64,000 nucleotides of DNA from CAYXDO01 sp964463485 (GCA_964463485.1 CAYXDO010000029.1:17199-81198), one strand, 5' to 3'. Shown: positions 52,129 through 61,402, numbered from the stretch's first letter. Notes: generated from the sequence alone by a model not told the origin. A program made the numbers and translations.

Positions 52129-52315
52129 GTTTTGTTCTCCTGTACGAGCGGCAACGCCTATCAGTCCTGGGCTTGATCCGGTCCCGTTCCCGTCCGGGTC
52201 CCGAAACGACTGGCGCTTCTTGTCTGGCCGAATTGCCTTCAACGGAAGGTGAACGCGCAGGCCCGCAACCGGGAGTCAAGGCGTCCGGCCGGCTCCAGCG
52301 GATCTGACCGGAACA

Positions 52316-52432
52316 CTAACTCACCTTGGCGAACAGAATCGCCAGCACCGCGAGCATGACCCACAAGCCCGAGAGCGGCCAGATGAACGAAACCGAAGTG
52401 ATGGCGCCGCGCGACCGAATCCACATGGACAT
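52316..52432 (-). CDS. Small single-helix membrane protein
   Basis: A 38-residue frame starts at an ATG at 52432 with a GAGGA site about 9 bases upstream and stops with TAG at 52316-52318. It reads MSMWIRSRGAITSVSFIWP then a hydrophobic stretch LSGLWVMLAVLAILFAKVS, one membrane helix with positive residues at the N-terminal end. The composition is plausible for a real small protein, but nothing else supports expression. Confidence 0.4.
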   Translation of the reverse strand: MSMWIRSRGAITSVSFIWPLSGLWVMLAVLAILFAKVS

Positions 52433-52497
52433 CTTGATCGATCCTCGAAACTCAGCGTGCAGCAGTCAGGCCGGTTCGGTCAAGGACCCCCATCGAC

Positions 52498-52710
52498 TTA
52501 TCGACTTTCGGTCACTTCGTGAGCGTAGACGTCCCGTTCGGTCACGTGAGGCCCACCGGCCTTCGAGTGGCATTCGAGGACCTGGCGGAGGCCGGAGTGA
52601 CTTCCGAACGGCTGGCTTGCTCCGCGAGTGAGTATCGCGAGATCGAGGGCAGAATCGCCGATTTCGACTCGGGACCAGTCGACGACCCCGAGGTTGTCCA
52701 CGACCACGGT
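52498..52710 (-). pseudogene. C-terminal fragment of an aminoglycoside-phosphotransferase-fold protein
   Basis: The frame reads VVVDNLGVVDWSRVEIGDSA, LDLAILTRGASQPFG and GLRQVLECHSKAGGPH. This is the metal-binding DW and following helix region of an APH-fold kinase. The upstream HGDLHxxN catalytic loop is not found on this strand in any frame, and no start codon with a ribosome site fits. It is therefore a decayed piece in the 830-base gene-poor stretch between 52129 and 52959. It resembles the complete phosphotransferase at 49687-50622 only in fold. Confidence 0.55.
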
Positions 52711-52959
52711 GGTGCCGGGCCAAGGCCACGAGATCGTCTCGTGCGTACTCAATGAATCCGGGCCCCTTGGGCGCCCTCTCTCGGCATCTTCGCCCCTCAT
52801 ATCCACCGTCAGGATCGCATCGACACTCATTAGGCTTCGCCCGGCGACACGGCCGAAAACCCCGGCGTTCGGGCCTTACGCACCCATCCTACCGATTGCC
52901 AGACGGCGCCCGATCGGTTTAGTTCGTGGGGCGTCGATGTGACGCAGGAGGAAAGAAAC

Positions 52960-54162
52960 GTGAAGAAGCTCTACCTCGCTCGATACCGCCAGAGCCCATT
53001 CGGGAAGCTGCCGGAGCATTCTATCGAGCGCATGCTGCTCGACGCCGGCTCGCTAGGGCTGAACGACGTCGACCGATCGAAGATCGGCCACGTCGCGGTC
53101 GCAGGGTTGCTGGCGCCGATTCTCCAGCAGCAGACCCTCGTCGCCGGGCTCGTCGCCATGGACACGGCCTACCGCGGCAAGAGCATCAAAGGCGTGGGCA
53201 ACGCCTGCGATTCCGGCGGCCTCGCGGTAACCGACGCCGCGTGGTCGATCCTCGCGGAGCAGACTCATGTGGCGCTCGCGGTTGGCTTCGAGAAGATGCA
53301 TCCGAGCGAGGGCAAGCTCGACAGCAAGGCGATCGGCTTGGCTCTCGGCACCGCGGCCCACAAGGATGACGTATTCCACCCGTTCACGTTCCCGCACGCG
53401 TTCGCGGTGATCATGCAGCGCTATATGGCTGCACACGGCTTGAGTGAGGAGGACATGGCGATCATTCCGCCGATCTTCTACGCCAACGCCGCCCACAACC
53501 CCCTCGCGCACATGCACAAGACCAAGTCACCGGTGACGGTCGACGCGGTGATGCAGAGTTACCGACTCTTCGACGAGCCGAAGCTCCCCCTGAAGCTCTT
53601 CGAGTGCTCGCAGATTTCGGACGGTTGGGCCCGCATCCTCGTTTGCGACGAACAAGGGTTGTCGGACCTCGGTATTCCGAAGCACGAGACGACCGAGCTC
53701 GCGGGGTTCGGCCAGGCCACCGACGGCCTCTCCATTGGGTCGCGAGGCGCCGATCTCTTGCGCCCCAAGGCCGCGCGACGTGCGTTTGACACCGCCACCA
53801 AGATGGCCAACATCAACCCGAAGGACATCTCCGTTCAGGAGGTCCATGACTGCTTCTCGGTCATGGCGGCGCTGTCCGCCGAAATCACCGGGCAGGCCGA
53901 CGAGGGGAAGGGGTTGGGGTTCTTCAAAGACGGGCACGCCTCGCCCGGCGGCAGGTGCCCCATCAACACGTCCGGCGGACTCATCGCCAAAGGCCACCCG
54001 ATCGGTGCCACGGGCGTAGCGATGGTCGGATGGATTCACGAGCAACTCACTGGAAAGACCCCAGCTCCGCTCGCTGTCGCCAACGCGAAGGTGGGTACGA
54101 CGCTGAATATCGGCGGCCCGATCTGTAGCACCGTCGTGACCGTGCAGCGTCCCGCGAGCTGA
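52960..54162 (+). CDS. Thiolase family protein (SCPx-type)
   Basis: The protein has 400 residues from a GTG at 52960, chosen because AGGAGG lies about 8 bases upstream; a GTG at 52939 is weaker. The nucleophile is C83 in KGVGNACDSGGLAVTDAAWS. Further active-site regions are VQEVHDCFSVMAA (His), SGGLIAKGHPIGATGVAM (His) and IGGPICSTVVTVQ (second Cys). The lack of the usual QVCGSGL spacing and presence of the HDCF motif place it with the lipid-transfer/SCPx thiolases that act on acyl-CoA, often branched or sterol-derived. All catalytic residues are there. It stands alone; its pathway is unknown. Confidence 0.92.
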   Translation: MKKLYLARYRQSPFGKLPEHSIERMLLDAGSLGLNDVDRSKIGHVAVAGLLAPILQQQTLVAGLVAMDTAYRGKSIKGVGNACDSGGLAVTDAAWSILAEQTHVALAVGFEKMHPSEGKLDSKAIGLALGTAAHKDDVFHPFTFPHAFAVIMQRYMAAHGLSEEDMAIIPPIFYANAAHNPLAHMHKTKSPVTVDAVMQSYRLFDEPKLPLKLFECSQISDGWARILVCDEQGLSDLGIPKHETTELAGFGQATDGLSIGSRGADLLRPKAARRAFDTATKMANINPKDISVQEVHDCFSVMAALSAEITGQADEGKGLGFFKDGHASPGGRCPINTSGGLIAKGHPIGATGVAMVGWIHEQLTGKTPAPLAVANAKVGTTLNIGGPICSTVVTVQRPAS

Positions 54163-54175
54163 GCTGAGTACCTAC

Positions 54176-54194
54176 GGCCGGGAATGTTCCGGCC
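54176..54194 (+). terminator. Hairpin after the thiolase gene
   Basis: GGCCGGGAATGTTCCGGCC forms a stem of about seven pairs 14 bases past the thiolase stop. No T-run follows, so termination is uncertain. Confidence 0.35.
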
Positions 54195-54336
54195 ACTTCG
54201 CGAGCTATGACTTCGCGACTCGCACGATGATCAAGATCCGCGTCCAGTCCGGGAATCGAGGGCCGGGGCTGACAACTCGCCGAGTTCCGCCCGTGAGCTC
54301 AGTCGGCTTCTTTGCCTTGCCGGTGCTCGCCTCGTG

Positions 54337-55188
54337 TCACTTCGTGCGCTCGATCAGCCCGCGGATCAAGCGCTCGCGAGCTTCCGGGGCGAATCGAAAG
54401 AAGAGCTCGGGTTCGACGAGCTCGAGCTCCATGAGGAGCGGCTGGTCGGGGCCAGAGACGAGATCGACTCTTGCGTAGAGGGGAGGCTCCGGAGAGCCTT
54501 CGATGGCGGCCGCTGCGACCTCCAGATCGCGTGCGGACGGCTCGATGCGAGCGACGGTTCCTCCGAAGTCGTCGTGTACGAGCACGGCTCCGGGGCGCGG
54601 GCGTTTCTCCACCGCATGGGTGAGTGCGCCGTCGATGAACACCAAGGAGCGCTCGCCTTGGAGAATCGCCGGAACGAAGGGTTGAACGAGGGCGTCTTCC
54701 AGAGAGGTGACTCGGGCGAGGTGGCGCGATCCGGCGGGGTCTGACGCAGCTCCGTGCCAAAGGTATCGACCCGTTTGGGCGACCGCCGCCTTGACGACGA
54801 CGCGAGGACCGAATCCGTTCGCTTCTGCGATTTGCTCGAGGTCGCTCGGCGCTCCTCTTTCGACGACTACGGTCTTGATGGTGGGGACGCCGCGGGCAGC
54901 GAGCTCGGTGAGGTATGACTTATGAGTATTCCATTTCGCAATCGCCGGCGAGGCGTGAATGGGTACGATCCGGGAGACTCGGGTGACCCATTCGAGGAAC
55001 ACTTCGCGCCGAAAAGCATAGTCCCAGCAGGAGCGAATCAGCACGACGTCGAAGGCGTCCCACTCGGCGAGCGGATCTTCCCAAACCACGGCCTCGGCGT
55101 TCGAGATGACTTCGAGCAACCGACGATCGTCGGGACCCAAGCCCGGCAAGGCCGCGCAGGTGGCGAGGGCGACGCGGAAGCTCGGCAT
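54337..55188 (-). CDS. ATP-grasp domain protein
   Basis: The protein has 283 residues from the ATG at 55188, with AGGAGG 4-5 bases upstream. It shows an N-terminal Rossmann-like part (PSFRVALATCAALPGLGPDD, FDVVLIRSCWDYAFRREVFL) and ATP-grasp features: NTHKSYLTELAARGVPTIKT, RVVVKAAVAQTGRYLWHGA (ATP lysine), LVQPFVPAILQGERSLVFID and YARVDLVSGPDQPLLMELEL (metal-binding Asp/Glu). The family includes D-alanine-like and peptide ligases that link carboxylates to amines. No partner gene indicates the substrate. Convergent with the thiolase, divergent from the aldehyde dehydrogenase. Confidence 0.85.
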   Translation of the reverse strand: MPSFRVALATCAALPGLGPDDRRLLEVISNAEAVVWEDPLAEWDAFDVVLIRSCWDYAFRREVFLEWVTRVSRIVPIHASPAIAKWNTHKSYLTELAARGVPTIKTVVVERGAPSDLEQIAEANGFGPRVVVKAAVAQTGRYLWHGAASDPAGSRHLARVTSLEDALVQPFVPAILQGERSLVFIDGALTHAVEKRPRPGAVLVHDDFGGTVARIEPSARDLEVAAAAIEGSPEPPLYARVDLVSGPDQPLLMELELVEPELFFRFAPEARERLIRGLIERTK

Positions 55189-55401
55189 CGAGCCTCCTGT
55201 CGTTCCGATCGAACGAGAAGGCAAGCGTCACGGGATAGCTCGCGATCAGCGGACAATCACGGTTCCAATCACGGTTCCAACGATTCCAGCGGCTCGAGCG
55301 GGTCCGCCTTCGTGCTCGTTCGAGCGCACGATTCTGGCAACTCAGGGCCGACCGCGCAGTCCGAGGTTGCACCCTCCTTTCAGTTGAGGCACAGGGTCGG
55401 G

Positions 55402-56940
55402 ATGACCGAGCCAGGCACGACCAATCCGGCGGATGGAAGTCCGCTTCCTCCCGTCACTCAGACGCCGCCGGGTGAAGTGGCCCAGGTGATTTCGAGGGCG
55501 CGCGCGGCTCAGCCGGCCTGGGCCCGAACGTCGCTCGAGGACCGATCGGAGCGCCTGATTGCGCTGGCCCGTCGGGCGCTCGAGAGTCGGGCGGAGATCG
55601 TGAAGATTCTCTCGGAGGAGACGGGGCGAGACGCCACGGAGTGTTTGATGAGCGAGATCGTTGGCCTTGGGGAGTATGCCAAGGCGGCCGCGCGCGTGGC
55701 GCGTAGGGCGCTCGCCAAGGAGCCGCTCGAGATCTCTGCGCTCGACTACCCAGGCAAGTCAGGATTCATCGAGGCGGTACCGCGGGGAGTCGTCGGGATC
55801 ATCGCGCCATGGAATTATCCGCTCGGAAACTTCGTCAAGTCGATCTTCCCGGGGTTGCTCGCGGGCAATGCGTTGGTGCTCAAACCTTCGGAGCACACGC
55901 CGCGCAGCGGGTTGTGGCTTCAGAAGCTCTGCGCTTCGGTGCTGCCGAAGGACCTGGTGGGTATCGTGACAGGTCGGGGCGACGTCGGTGAGGCGTTGAT
56001 TGCGGGCGTGGACGCGGTCGTGTTCACCGGATCGGTGCGAACGGGCAAGCGAGTGGCGGCGAAGGCGGCGGAGCGTTTGATTCCTTGCTCCTTGGAGCTC
56101 GGCGGAAAGGACGCAGCGATCGTGTTGGCTGACTGCGACCTTTCGCGGACGCTGTCAGGCGTCCTTCAGTGGGGCATGCACAACGCGGGTCAGAACTGTG
56201 CAGGCATCGAGCGCGTGTACGTCGAGGAGCCCATCGCGGACACGTTCGTGAGGAGGCTGGGAGAGATGGCCAAGAGATTGCGGGTTGCGCCGGGCGACGG
56301 ACCCACGGACCTTGGGCCGCTGCAAAACGAGGCGCAGCTGGCCATCGTGGAGCGTCACGTGGCTGCGGCCATCGCGGGGGGCGCGGTGCTCGTCGCCGGC
56401 GGGCAGCGCACCGGCAAGGGGCTCGGGTACCAGGCCACGATCCTCGACAAGTGCACCGACGACATGGCGGTCATGCGCGAGGAGACTTTCGGGCCCGTGC
56501 TCGCAGTCGCTCGTGTCAAAGACGCGGAGGAAGCGCTCGAGAGGGCGAACGATTCTTCTTACGGCCTCAATGGTTCGGTATGGACGAGGGACATCGACAA
56601 GGGTCTCGCATTGGCGCGCCGGATGGAGGTCGGTGTCTCGGTGGTGAACAACCACGCGATCGCCGGAATCATGGCGGACGCAGCGTGGACGGGTGTGAAA
56701 GAGACGGGACCGGGGATCGCGGCGAGCCGCTTCTCGTACCAGACCTATGTACGAAGGCGCACGGTGATCGTCGACAAGGCGAAGGCGCCCGACCCGTGGT
56801 GGATGCCGGCGACGGCCGACTTGACGGCCTTTGGGGAGGCGTTGGTTGAGCGTTCGATAGGTTCGAAGATCTCCGCGATCCTCAAGCTGGCCGGGCTGGT
56901 GGGTAAGCGGACCAAGTCGATTCGGTCCTTCGCGGGCTGA
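55402..56940 (+). CDS. Aldehyde dehydrogenase family protein
   Basis: The protein has 512 residues from the ATG at 55402. Catalytic Cys266 is in NAGQNCAGIERVYV and general base Glu232 in PCSLELGGKDAAIV. NAD(P)-site signatures are GIIAPWNYPLGNFVKSIFPG and VFTGSVRTGKRV, and the C-terminal EETFGPVLAVARVKDAEEA is typical. The C-terminal ~40 residues (LVERSIGSKISAILKLAGLV) extend past the usual end. It oxidises an aldehyde to the acid; the substrate is not predictable. It faces away from the ATP-grasp gene. Two copies of AATCACGGTTCC lie in tandem at 55255-55278 in the gap. Confidence 0.93.
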   Translation: MTEPGTTNPADGSPLPPVTQTPPGEVAQVISRARAAQPAWARTSLEDRSERLIALARRALESRAEIVKILSEETGRDATECLMSEIVGLGEYAKAAARVARRALAKEPLEISALDYPGKSGFIEAVPRGVVGIIAPWNYPLGNFVKSIFPGLLAGNALVLKPSEHTPRSGLWLQKLCASVLPKDLVGIVTGRGDVGEALIAGVDAVVFTGSVRTGKRVAAKAAERLIPCSLELGGKDAAIVLADCDLSRTLSGVLQWGMHNAGQNCAGIERVYVEEPIADTFVRRLGEMAKRLRVAPGDGPTDLGPLQNEAQLAIVERHVAAAIAGGAVLVAGGQRTGKGLGYQATILDKCTDDMAVMREETFGPVLAVARVKDAEEALERANDSSYGLNGSVWTRDIDKGLALARRMEVGVSVVNNHAIAGIMADAAWTGVKETGPGIAASRFSYQTYVRRRTVIVDKAKAPDPWWMPATADLTAFGEALVERSIGSKISAILKLAGLVGKRTKSIRSFAG

Positions 56941-57069
56941 GTTCGGCGTGAGTACGATCGCCCGACCGTAGTCGTCGCGGCCCCAGCGATCTGACAATCT
57001 TCATCTTGACATCCGTCGGGTTTCGTCCGATTTGGTCGCGCAATCGTTGCACCCAATTGGAGGACGAAC

Positions 57070-58551
57070 ATGGGAAAACTGGCAAAATTTACGATCAGCG
57101 CAAGCTGTGCGCTTACCTTGGCCGCGTGCGCGGGCGATGCGGGCCCGGCCGGCGAGGCGGGGCCGAAGGGCGATCCAGGCGCCAAGGGCGCGGATGGGTC
57201 TGACGGCGACGACGGAAGGGACGGGACCCAGGGCGCGGCGGGCGCCGATGGGGCGCAGGGACCCGCCGGGAGTGACGGCGCGAGCGGACCTCAGGGTCCG
57301 GCGGGACCGGCGGGGACGCCCGGACCCATCGTGCTGCTTTCGGTGGAGGCGAAGCAGGGCTTCGACATCTCGCCGGTGCAAATCAATACGAGCTCGATCG
57401 CGCCTCAAGACTTCGAGAAGGTCGGGCGCGGCAGCTACCTCGTGAACGCGATCGGTGACTGCAACGGCTGCCACGGCACGCCGCAGCAGGCCGGTCCGCC
57501 GCTCTTCCTCGGGGGTGGCAATCCGTTCGGCCTGCCGGGCGGGGGCGTGGTGTACGCGCGCAACCTGTCACCAGACGCGGCCACCGGACTCAAGCTGACC
57601 GAAGACGAGTTCGTCACGGCGCTCCAGACCGGAGCTGACTTCAAGACGGGTCACTCGGGCGAGATGTTGATCGTGATGCCGTGGTTCAACTATCGCTTCC
57701 TGGACGAGTCGGATCTCCGATCGATTTATGCCTATTTGCGCGTCATTCCGCCGATTGCGAACCCGATTCCGGACGACGCGAAGGGTGCCTTCGGGGCGCT
57801 CGGACCGATCCCGTTGCCTGCGATGTTCGACGAAGGGGACGTCGTACGAGACCTTCCGAGCGGGCGCGACCCGGGGAACGTGCAGCGTGGGTTGGCGATC
57901 AGCCCGTTGGCCCATCCGGCCGAGTTGCCGGCGTGGGGTGCCAGAGAGGTCGCGATGTACGGACGCGGGAGTTATCTCGTGACGATGGGGAGCTGCAACG
58001 ACTGCCACACCAACCCGATGCGCGATTTGGTGCCGGGGCCGACTTTCCTGAAGATCAACACGGCGGCGTATCTGACGGGCGGTGCCGTCTTCGAGGCGCC
58101 TCCCGGAATCGACCGACTCACCGGATACAACCGCGCCGCTTCACAGAACCTGCTTGGTGCAGAAAATGGCCATCTCAGCTCGTTCGAGGCGTTCTTGGCG
58201 GTGGCGACGCGCGGCGAGCTGATGCACGAGAATCGGATGGTGGCTTGGCCGATGCCTGACGTGCTTGGCAACCTCACCATCGACGATCTCGAGGCGATCT
58301 ATTTCTATCTGACCCGTTTGCCGACGCCTGCCGGAGACAAAGTCATTCCAGGTCCGGTCTATCGATGTGACACGACCGCGGACTGCGCGACAGGATCGAC
58401 GTGTTTCAATTACACCGGCCCGTATGGACCGACGGGTGAGTGTCAGAGTTCGTGCACCACCGACGCAGACTGCGGCGTCTGCCAAACGTGCTCGGCGGGA
58501 ACATGCGCGCAGCCGACGGACCTCGCGGCGTGCGTCGGCGCAGGGATCTGA
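57070..58551 (+). CDS. Lipoprotein with collagen-like segment and two c-type haem sites
   Basis: The protein has 493 residues; ribosome site GGAGG is close to the ATG. The signal ends in a lipobox (SCALTLAAC). Residues ~23-88 are Gly-x-y triplets (GDAGPAGEAGPKGDPGAKGA ... GPQGPAGPAGTPGP). Then comes a di-haem cytochrome c region with CNGCH at 131-135 and CNDCH at 309-313, plus Met-containing segments suitable as axial ligands. The C-terminus is Cys-rich (CDTTADCATGSTC, CTTDADCGVCQTCSAGTC). It should sit on the outer or inner membrane as an electron carrier on a collagen-like stalk. It is in tandem with the next cytochrome-type gene, 4 bases apart. Confidence 0.85.
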   Translation: MGKLAKFTISASCALTLAACAGDAGPAGEAGPKGDPGAKGADGSDGDDGRDGTQGAAGADGAQGPAGSDGASGPQGPAGPAGTPGPIVLLSVEAKQGFDISPVQINTSSIAPQDFEKVGRGSYLVNAIGDCNGCHGTPQQAGPPLFLGGGNPFGLPGGGVVYARNLSPDAATGLKLTEDEFVTALQTGADFKTGHSGEMLIVMPWFNYRFLDESDLRSIYAYLRVIPPIANPIPDDAKGAFGALGPIPLPAMFDEGDVVRDLPSGRDPGNVQRGLAISPLAHPAELPAWGAREVAMYGRGSYLVTMGSCNDCHTNPMRDLVPGPTFLKINTAAYLTGGAVFEAPPGIDRLTGYNRAASQNLLGAENGHLSSFEAFLAVATRGELMHENRMVAWPMPDVLGNLTIDDLEAIYFYLTRLPTPAGDKVIPGPVYRCDTTADCATGSTCFNYTGPYGPTGECQSSCTTDADCGVCQTCSAGTCAQPTDLAACVGAGI

Positions 58552-58555
58552 GCTC

Positions 58556-59779
58556 GTGAGTCGCTCGGGGTTCTCGCTCGCGTGGTTGCTGCTGTTGGCG
58601 TGCGCCAGCGAAAAGTCAGGGACTGACGCGAGTGAGGACCCGAGCGATGCGCCCGTCGCGCGGGATGCCGAGTTGCGGGACTCGGCGGACGCTGGAATCG
58701 AGGACGTTCTGCCGTTGGACGCCGAGCACTCGACGCCAGATGCAGGCACGCCAGATGGGGGCACCTCGGACGCGGACACGTCGGACGGGGACACGCCCGA
58801 CGCGGGTCCAGAGGCGATGGATGCCGACTCTCCCGATGTGATGCCCTGCGTACCGGGCTCGGTGCCTTCGGGGCTCGAACCCAGCCAAGCTCCGCCCGAC
58901 GCGCTCTCGTCGACCGGCCTCTACTCGGACATCGTGGGCAAACAGCTCGGGCCCCAAATTCGATCCTTCGCGCCCAAACACGTGCTTTGGTCGGACGGGG
59001 CCGAAAAGGCCAGATGGGTCTACTTGCCGGAGTGCTCGGTGATCGACACGACCGACATGAATCACTGGTCGGTGCCGGTGGGAACGCGATTGTTCAAGGA
59101 GTTCGTGCGAGACGGGAAACGGATCGAGACCCGGGTCATCTCGAGGTTCGGTCCAGGCGACGACGATTTCTGGTTTGCGACCTACCTTTGGGTCGACGAC
59201 GAGAGCGAAGCCATTTCGATCACGCTCGGGATGCCGAACGCGAGGGGGACTCAGCACGACGTACCAGCGGTCGCTTTTTGCGCCAACTGTCATTCTCGAT
59301 CTCCGGAGCAGATCCTGGGTTTTTCGGCGGTGCAGCTCGATCATGACGCGAGCGACGTGACGCTGTTCGAGCTCGCGGCGGACGGCCACCTGAGTCAGCC
59401 CCCGAGCCGTCACCACGTGACGCCGGGGTCGACCGAGGTGGCCGCCGGGCTCGGCTACCTACACGCGAACTGCGGCAACTGCCACAACGAAACGGAGCGC
59501 GCCGTGGTGTTCTTGCGCCCGATGAATTTGAGACTATCGTTTTACGACGGGGCGGTCGAGGACACAGGAGTATACCGCACGGCGGCGAACATCGAGGCTG
59601 AGAAATTTTTGTCACACCCAGGCGTAACTCACCGACTGTTACCCGGCAACGTGGACGCGAGCGCCATCGGTTGGAGAATCACGATTAGGAGTGTCGAGCA
59701 GATGCCTCCGATCGCGACCGAGCTCGTGGACCCGGTGGGCATCGATGAGGTCCATGGTATGATCCTGTCGTTTCCGTAG
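58556..59779 (+). CDS. Lipoprotein with two CxxCH haem motifs
   Basis: The protein has 407 residues from a GTG at 58556, with lipobox SLAWLLLLAC. A low-complexity Asp/Gly/Thr/Ala linker at ~45-95 (DAGTPDGGTSDADTSDGDTP) is typical of myxobacterial surface proteins. The mature region has CANCH (242-246) and CGNCH (306-310), two covalent haem sites. FAPKHVLWSDGAEKARWVYL and FKEFVRDGKRIETRVISRFG lie before them. It follows the collagen-like cytochrome by 4 bases, so both likely work in one electron-transfer chain. The last codons (ILSFP-stop) are the first unit of the tandem repeat that follows, so the gene's end has seeded the array. Confidence 0.82.
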   Translation: MSRSGFSLAWLLLLACASEKSGTDASEDPSDAPVARDAELRDSADAGIEDVLPLDAEHSTPDAGTPDGGTSDADTSDGDTPDAGPEAMDADSPDVMPCVPGSVPSGLEPSQAPPDALSSTGLYSDIVGKQLGPQIRSFAPKHVLWSDGAEKARWVYLPECSVIDTTDMNHWSVPVGTRLFKEFVRDGKRIETRVISRFGPGDDDFWFATYLWVDDESEAISITLGMPNARGTQHDVPAVAFCANCHSRSPEQILGFSAVQLDHDASDVTLFELAADGHLSQPPSRHHVTPGSTEVAAGLGYLHANCGNCHNETERAVVFLRPMNLRLSFYDGAVEDTGVYRTAANIEAEKFLSHPGVTHRLLPGNVDASAIGWRITIRSVEQMPPIATELVDPVGIDEVHGMILSFP

Positions 59780-59972
59780 ATCCTGTCGTTTCCGTAGATC
59801 CTGTCGTTTCCGTAGATCCTGTCGTTTCCGTAGNNNNNNNNNNNNNNNNNNNNNNNNNNNNNNNNNNNNNNNNNNNNNNNNNNNNNNNNNNNNNNNNNNN
59901 NNNNNNNNNNNNNNNNNNNNNNNNNNNNNNNNNATCCTGTCGTTTCCGCAAATCCTCCGGTCGTTTCCATAG
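59762..59972. repeat. 18-bp tandem repeat array containing an assembly gap
   Basis: Units of ATCCTGTCGTTTCCGTAG repeat exactly at 59762, 59780, 59798 and 59816. After the N-run come a variant unit (59934-59951) and a degenerate 21-base unit (59952-59972). The first unit is the 3' end of the cytochrome gene, with TAG as its stop. The real copy number is unknown because of the gap. Confidence 0.95.
59834..59933. other. Assembly gap of 100 N
   Basis: Exactly 100 unknown bases start at a repeat-unit boundary, the usual placeholder for a gap of unknown size. No sequence can be read here. Any protein that appears to cross it is an artefact. Confidence 0.98.
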
Positions 59973-60082
59973 TGACCGGCCGTCAGCCGCGACTCGCGGA
60001 CCCTCGCAGATCCGCGCGACCTCGGAAGAATCGGTCGATCGCGGCCCGTGCCCTTCGGTGACGCGGTGTCACCGAGGTCGAT

Positions 60083-61402
60083 GTGCTAAGGTTCTCTGGG
60101 ACGGGCTTCTTCGTGATGTTGGCTTTCGAGCTCGCGGTCATCATTGGGCTGACCCTCATCAACGCCATCTTCGCGGCGGCGGAGATTGCGATCGTGGCGG
60201 CCCGGCAACCTCGGCTGTCGCAGTTGGCCGCCGACGGCAGCGGGGGGGCGCGCGCGGTCTTGGAGCTCAAGGCGCGGCCGGAGCTGCTTTTTGCCACGGT
60301 GCAGGTGGGGATAAGTGTCATGGGCGCGACGGCCGGTGCGTTCGGCGGCGCGAGGTTTGCGGAGGACCTCGAGCCCTTGTTCGCTCCGCTGCCAGTCGTC
60401 GGTCAGTATGCCGAAGGGATCTCCGTGGCGTTGGTCGTGGCGCTGGTGGCGTACCTTTCGATCGTCCTTGGGGAGCTCGTACCGAAGTCGTTGGCGCTCC
60501 GCCACGCCGAGCTCTACGCGTGCTGGATTGGGCGGCCCTTGTTGGCGTTGGCCTCGGCGGCGCGCCCGTTGGTGTGGTTCCTGACGGCGAGCTCGAACGT
60601 CGTGCTGCGTCCGTTTGGAGATCGGACGACGTTCACCGAAGGCAAAGTCTCCGCGGAGGACTTGCAGGAGATCGTCGAGCAAGCCAGCAAGTCTGGGAGC
60701 GTGGACTTGTACGTGGGTGAGATCGCGACTCGGGCGTTGAACCTCGAGGCGCTCACCGCCAAGGTCGTGATGATTCCTCGGGCGAAGATCGACGCCGTTC
60801 CGATCGACGCGACGCCAGAGACGCTGCAACGCATCGTCTTGGAGCGAGGGCACTCTCGGATGCCGGTCTACAAGGACTCACCGGACAATATCGTCGGCTA
60901 TTTGATGGTCAAGGATCTCATCAATTTGATCTACCAGGGACAGCTCGTCATCTTGCACGACGTCATTCGACCCATCTATTTCATCCCGGAGTCGATGTTG
61001 GCGCGCGAGCTGCTGCTAGAGTTTCAAAAGCGCCACACTCAGATGGCGATCGTCATCGACGAGCACGGGAGTGTCGCTGGGATGGTGACGCTCGAGGACA
61101 TCATCGAGGAGCTAGTGGGAGAGTTGTTCAGCGAAGACGAACCTCTCGAGGCGCTCTTCACCAAGGAAGGAAATGGGCTGATCGTTCCGGGGCAAGCGCC
61201 GCTTCGGGAGCTGAACCGCGCCCTCGAGCTCGATCTGCCCGACGGAGATGGGTTTCACACGATCGCCGGGTTGTGTATGCACTTGGCGGGGGGCGTACCC
61301 GGAAGGGGCGCGCGGCTGGATGTCAAGGGCGCGACTATCGAGGTGTTGGAGGCAACTCACCGGGTCGTCCGACAGGTGAGAATCGAGCCGCATCGGTCTT
61401 GA
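60083..61402 (+). CDS. CNNM/CorC-type membrane protein (hemolysin family, CBS pair)
   Basis: The protein has 439 residues from a GTG at 60083, with GAGG 5 bases upstream; an ATG at 60116 is an alternative. The DUF21 domain has about four membrane helices (LAVIIGLTLINAIFAAAEIA, SVALVVALVAYLSIVLGELV). The CBS pair spans ~220-340 (MPVYKDSPDNIVGYLMVKDL, MAIVIDEHGSVAGMVTLEDI). A CorC_HlyC domain follows (IVPGQAPLRELNRALELDLP). The family exports Mg2+ or related cations; the hemolysin name is historical. Length and domain order are normal. It stands alone after the repeat array. Confidence 0.93.
   Translation: MLRFSGTGFFVMLAFELAVIIGLTLINAIFAAAEIAIVAARQPRLSQLAADGSGGARAVLELKARPELLFATVQVGISVMGATAGAFGGARFAEDLEPLFAPLPVVGQYAEGISVALVVALVAYLSIVLGELVPKSLALRHAELYACWIGRPLLALASAARPLVWFLTASSNVVLRPFGDRTTFTEGKVSAEDLQEIVEQASKSGSVDLYVGEIATRALNLEALTAKVVMIPRAKIDAVPIDATPETLQRIVLERGHSRMPVYKDSPDNIVGYLMVKDLINLIYQGQLVILHDVIRPIYFIPESMLARELLLEFQKRHTQMAIVIDEHGSVAGMVTLEDIIEELVGELFSEDEPLEALFTKEGNGLIVPGQAPLRELNRALELDLPDGDGFHTIAGLCMHLAGGVPGRGARLDVKGATIEVLEATHRVVRQVRIEPHRS

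Noticed and set aside
59629..59970. Minus-strand open frame with repeated YGNDRI hexapeptides across the N-run
   Set aside because: It is only the 18-bp repeat read in reverse and crosses 100 unknown bases; no ribosome site or domain.
59762..59972. Possible CRISPR array
   Set aside because: Units are directly adjacent with no spacers, 18 bp long, and no cas genes are near.
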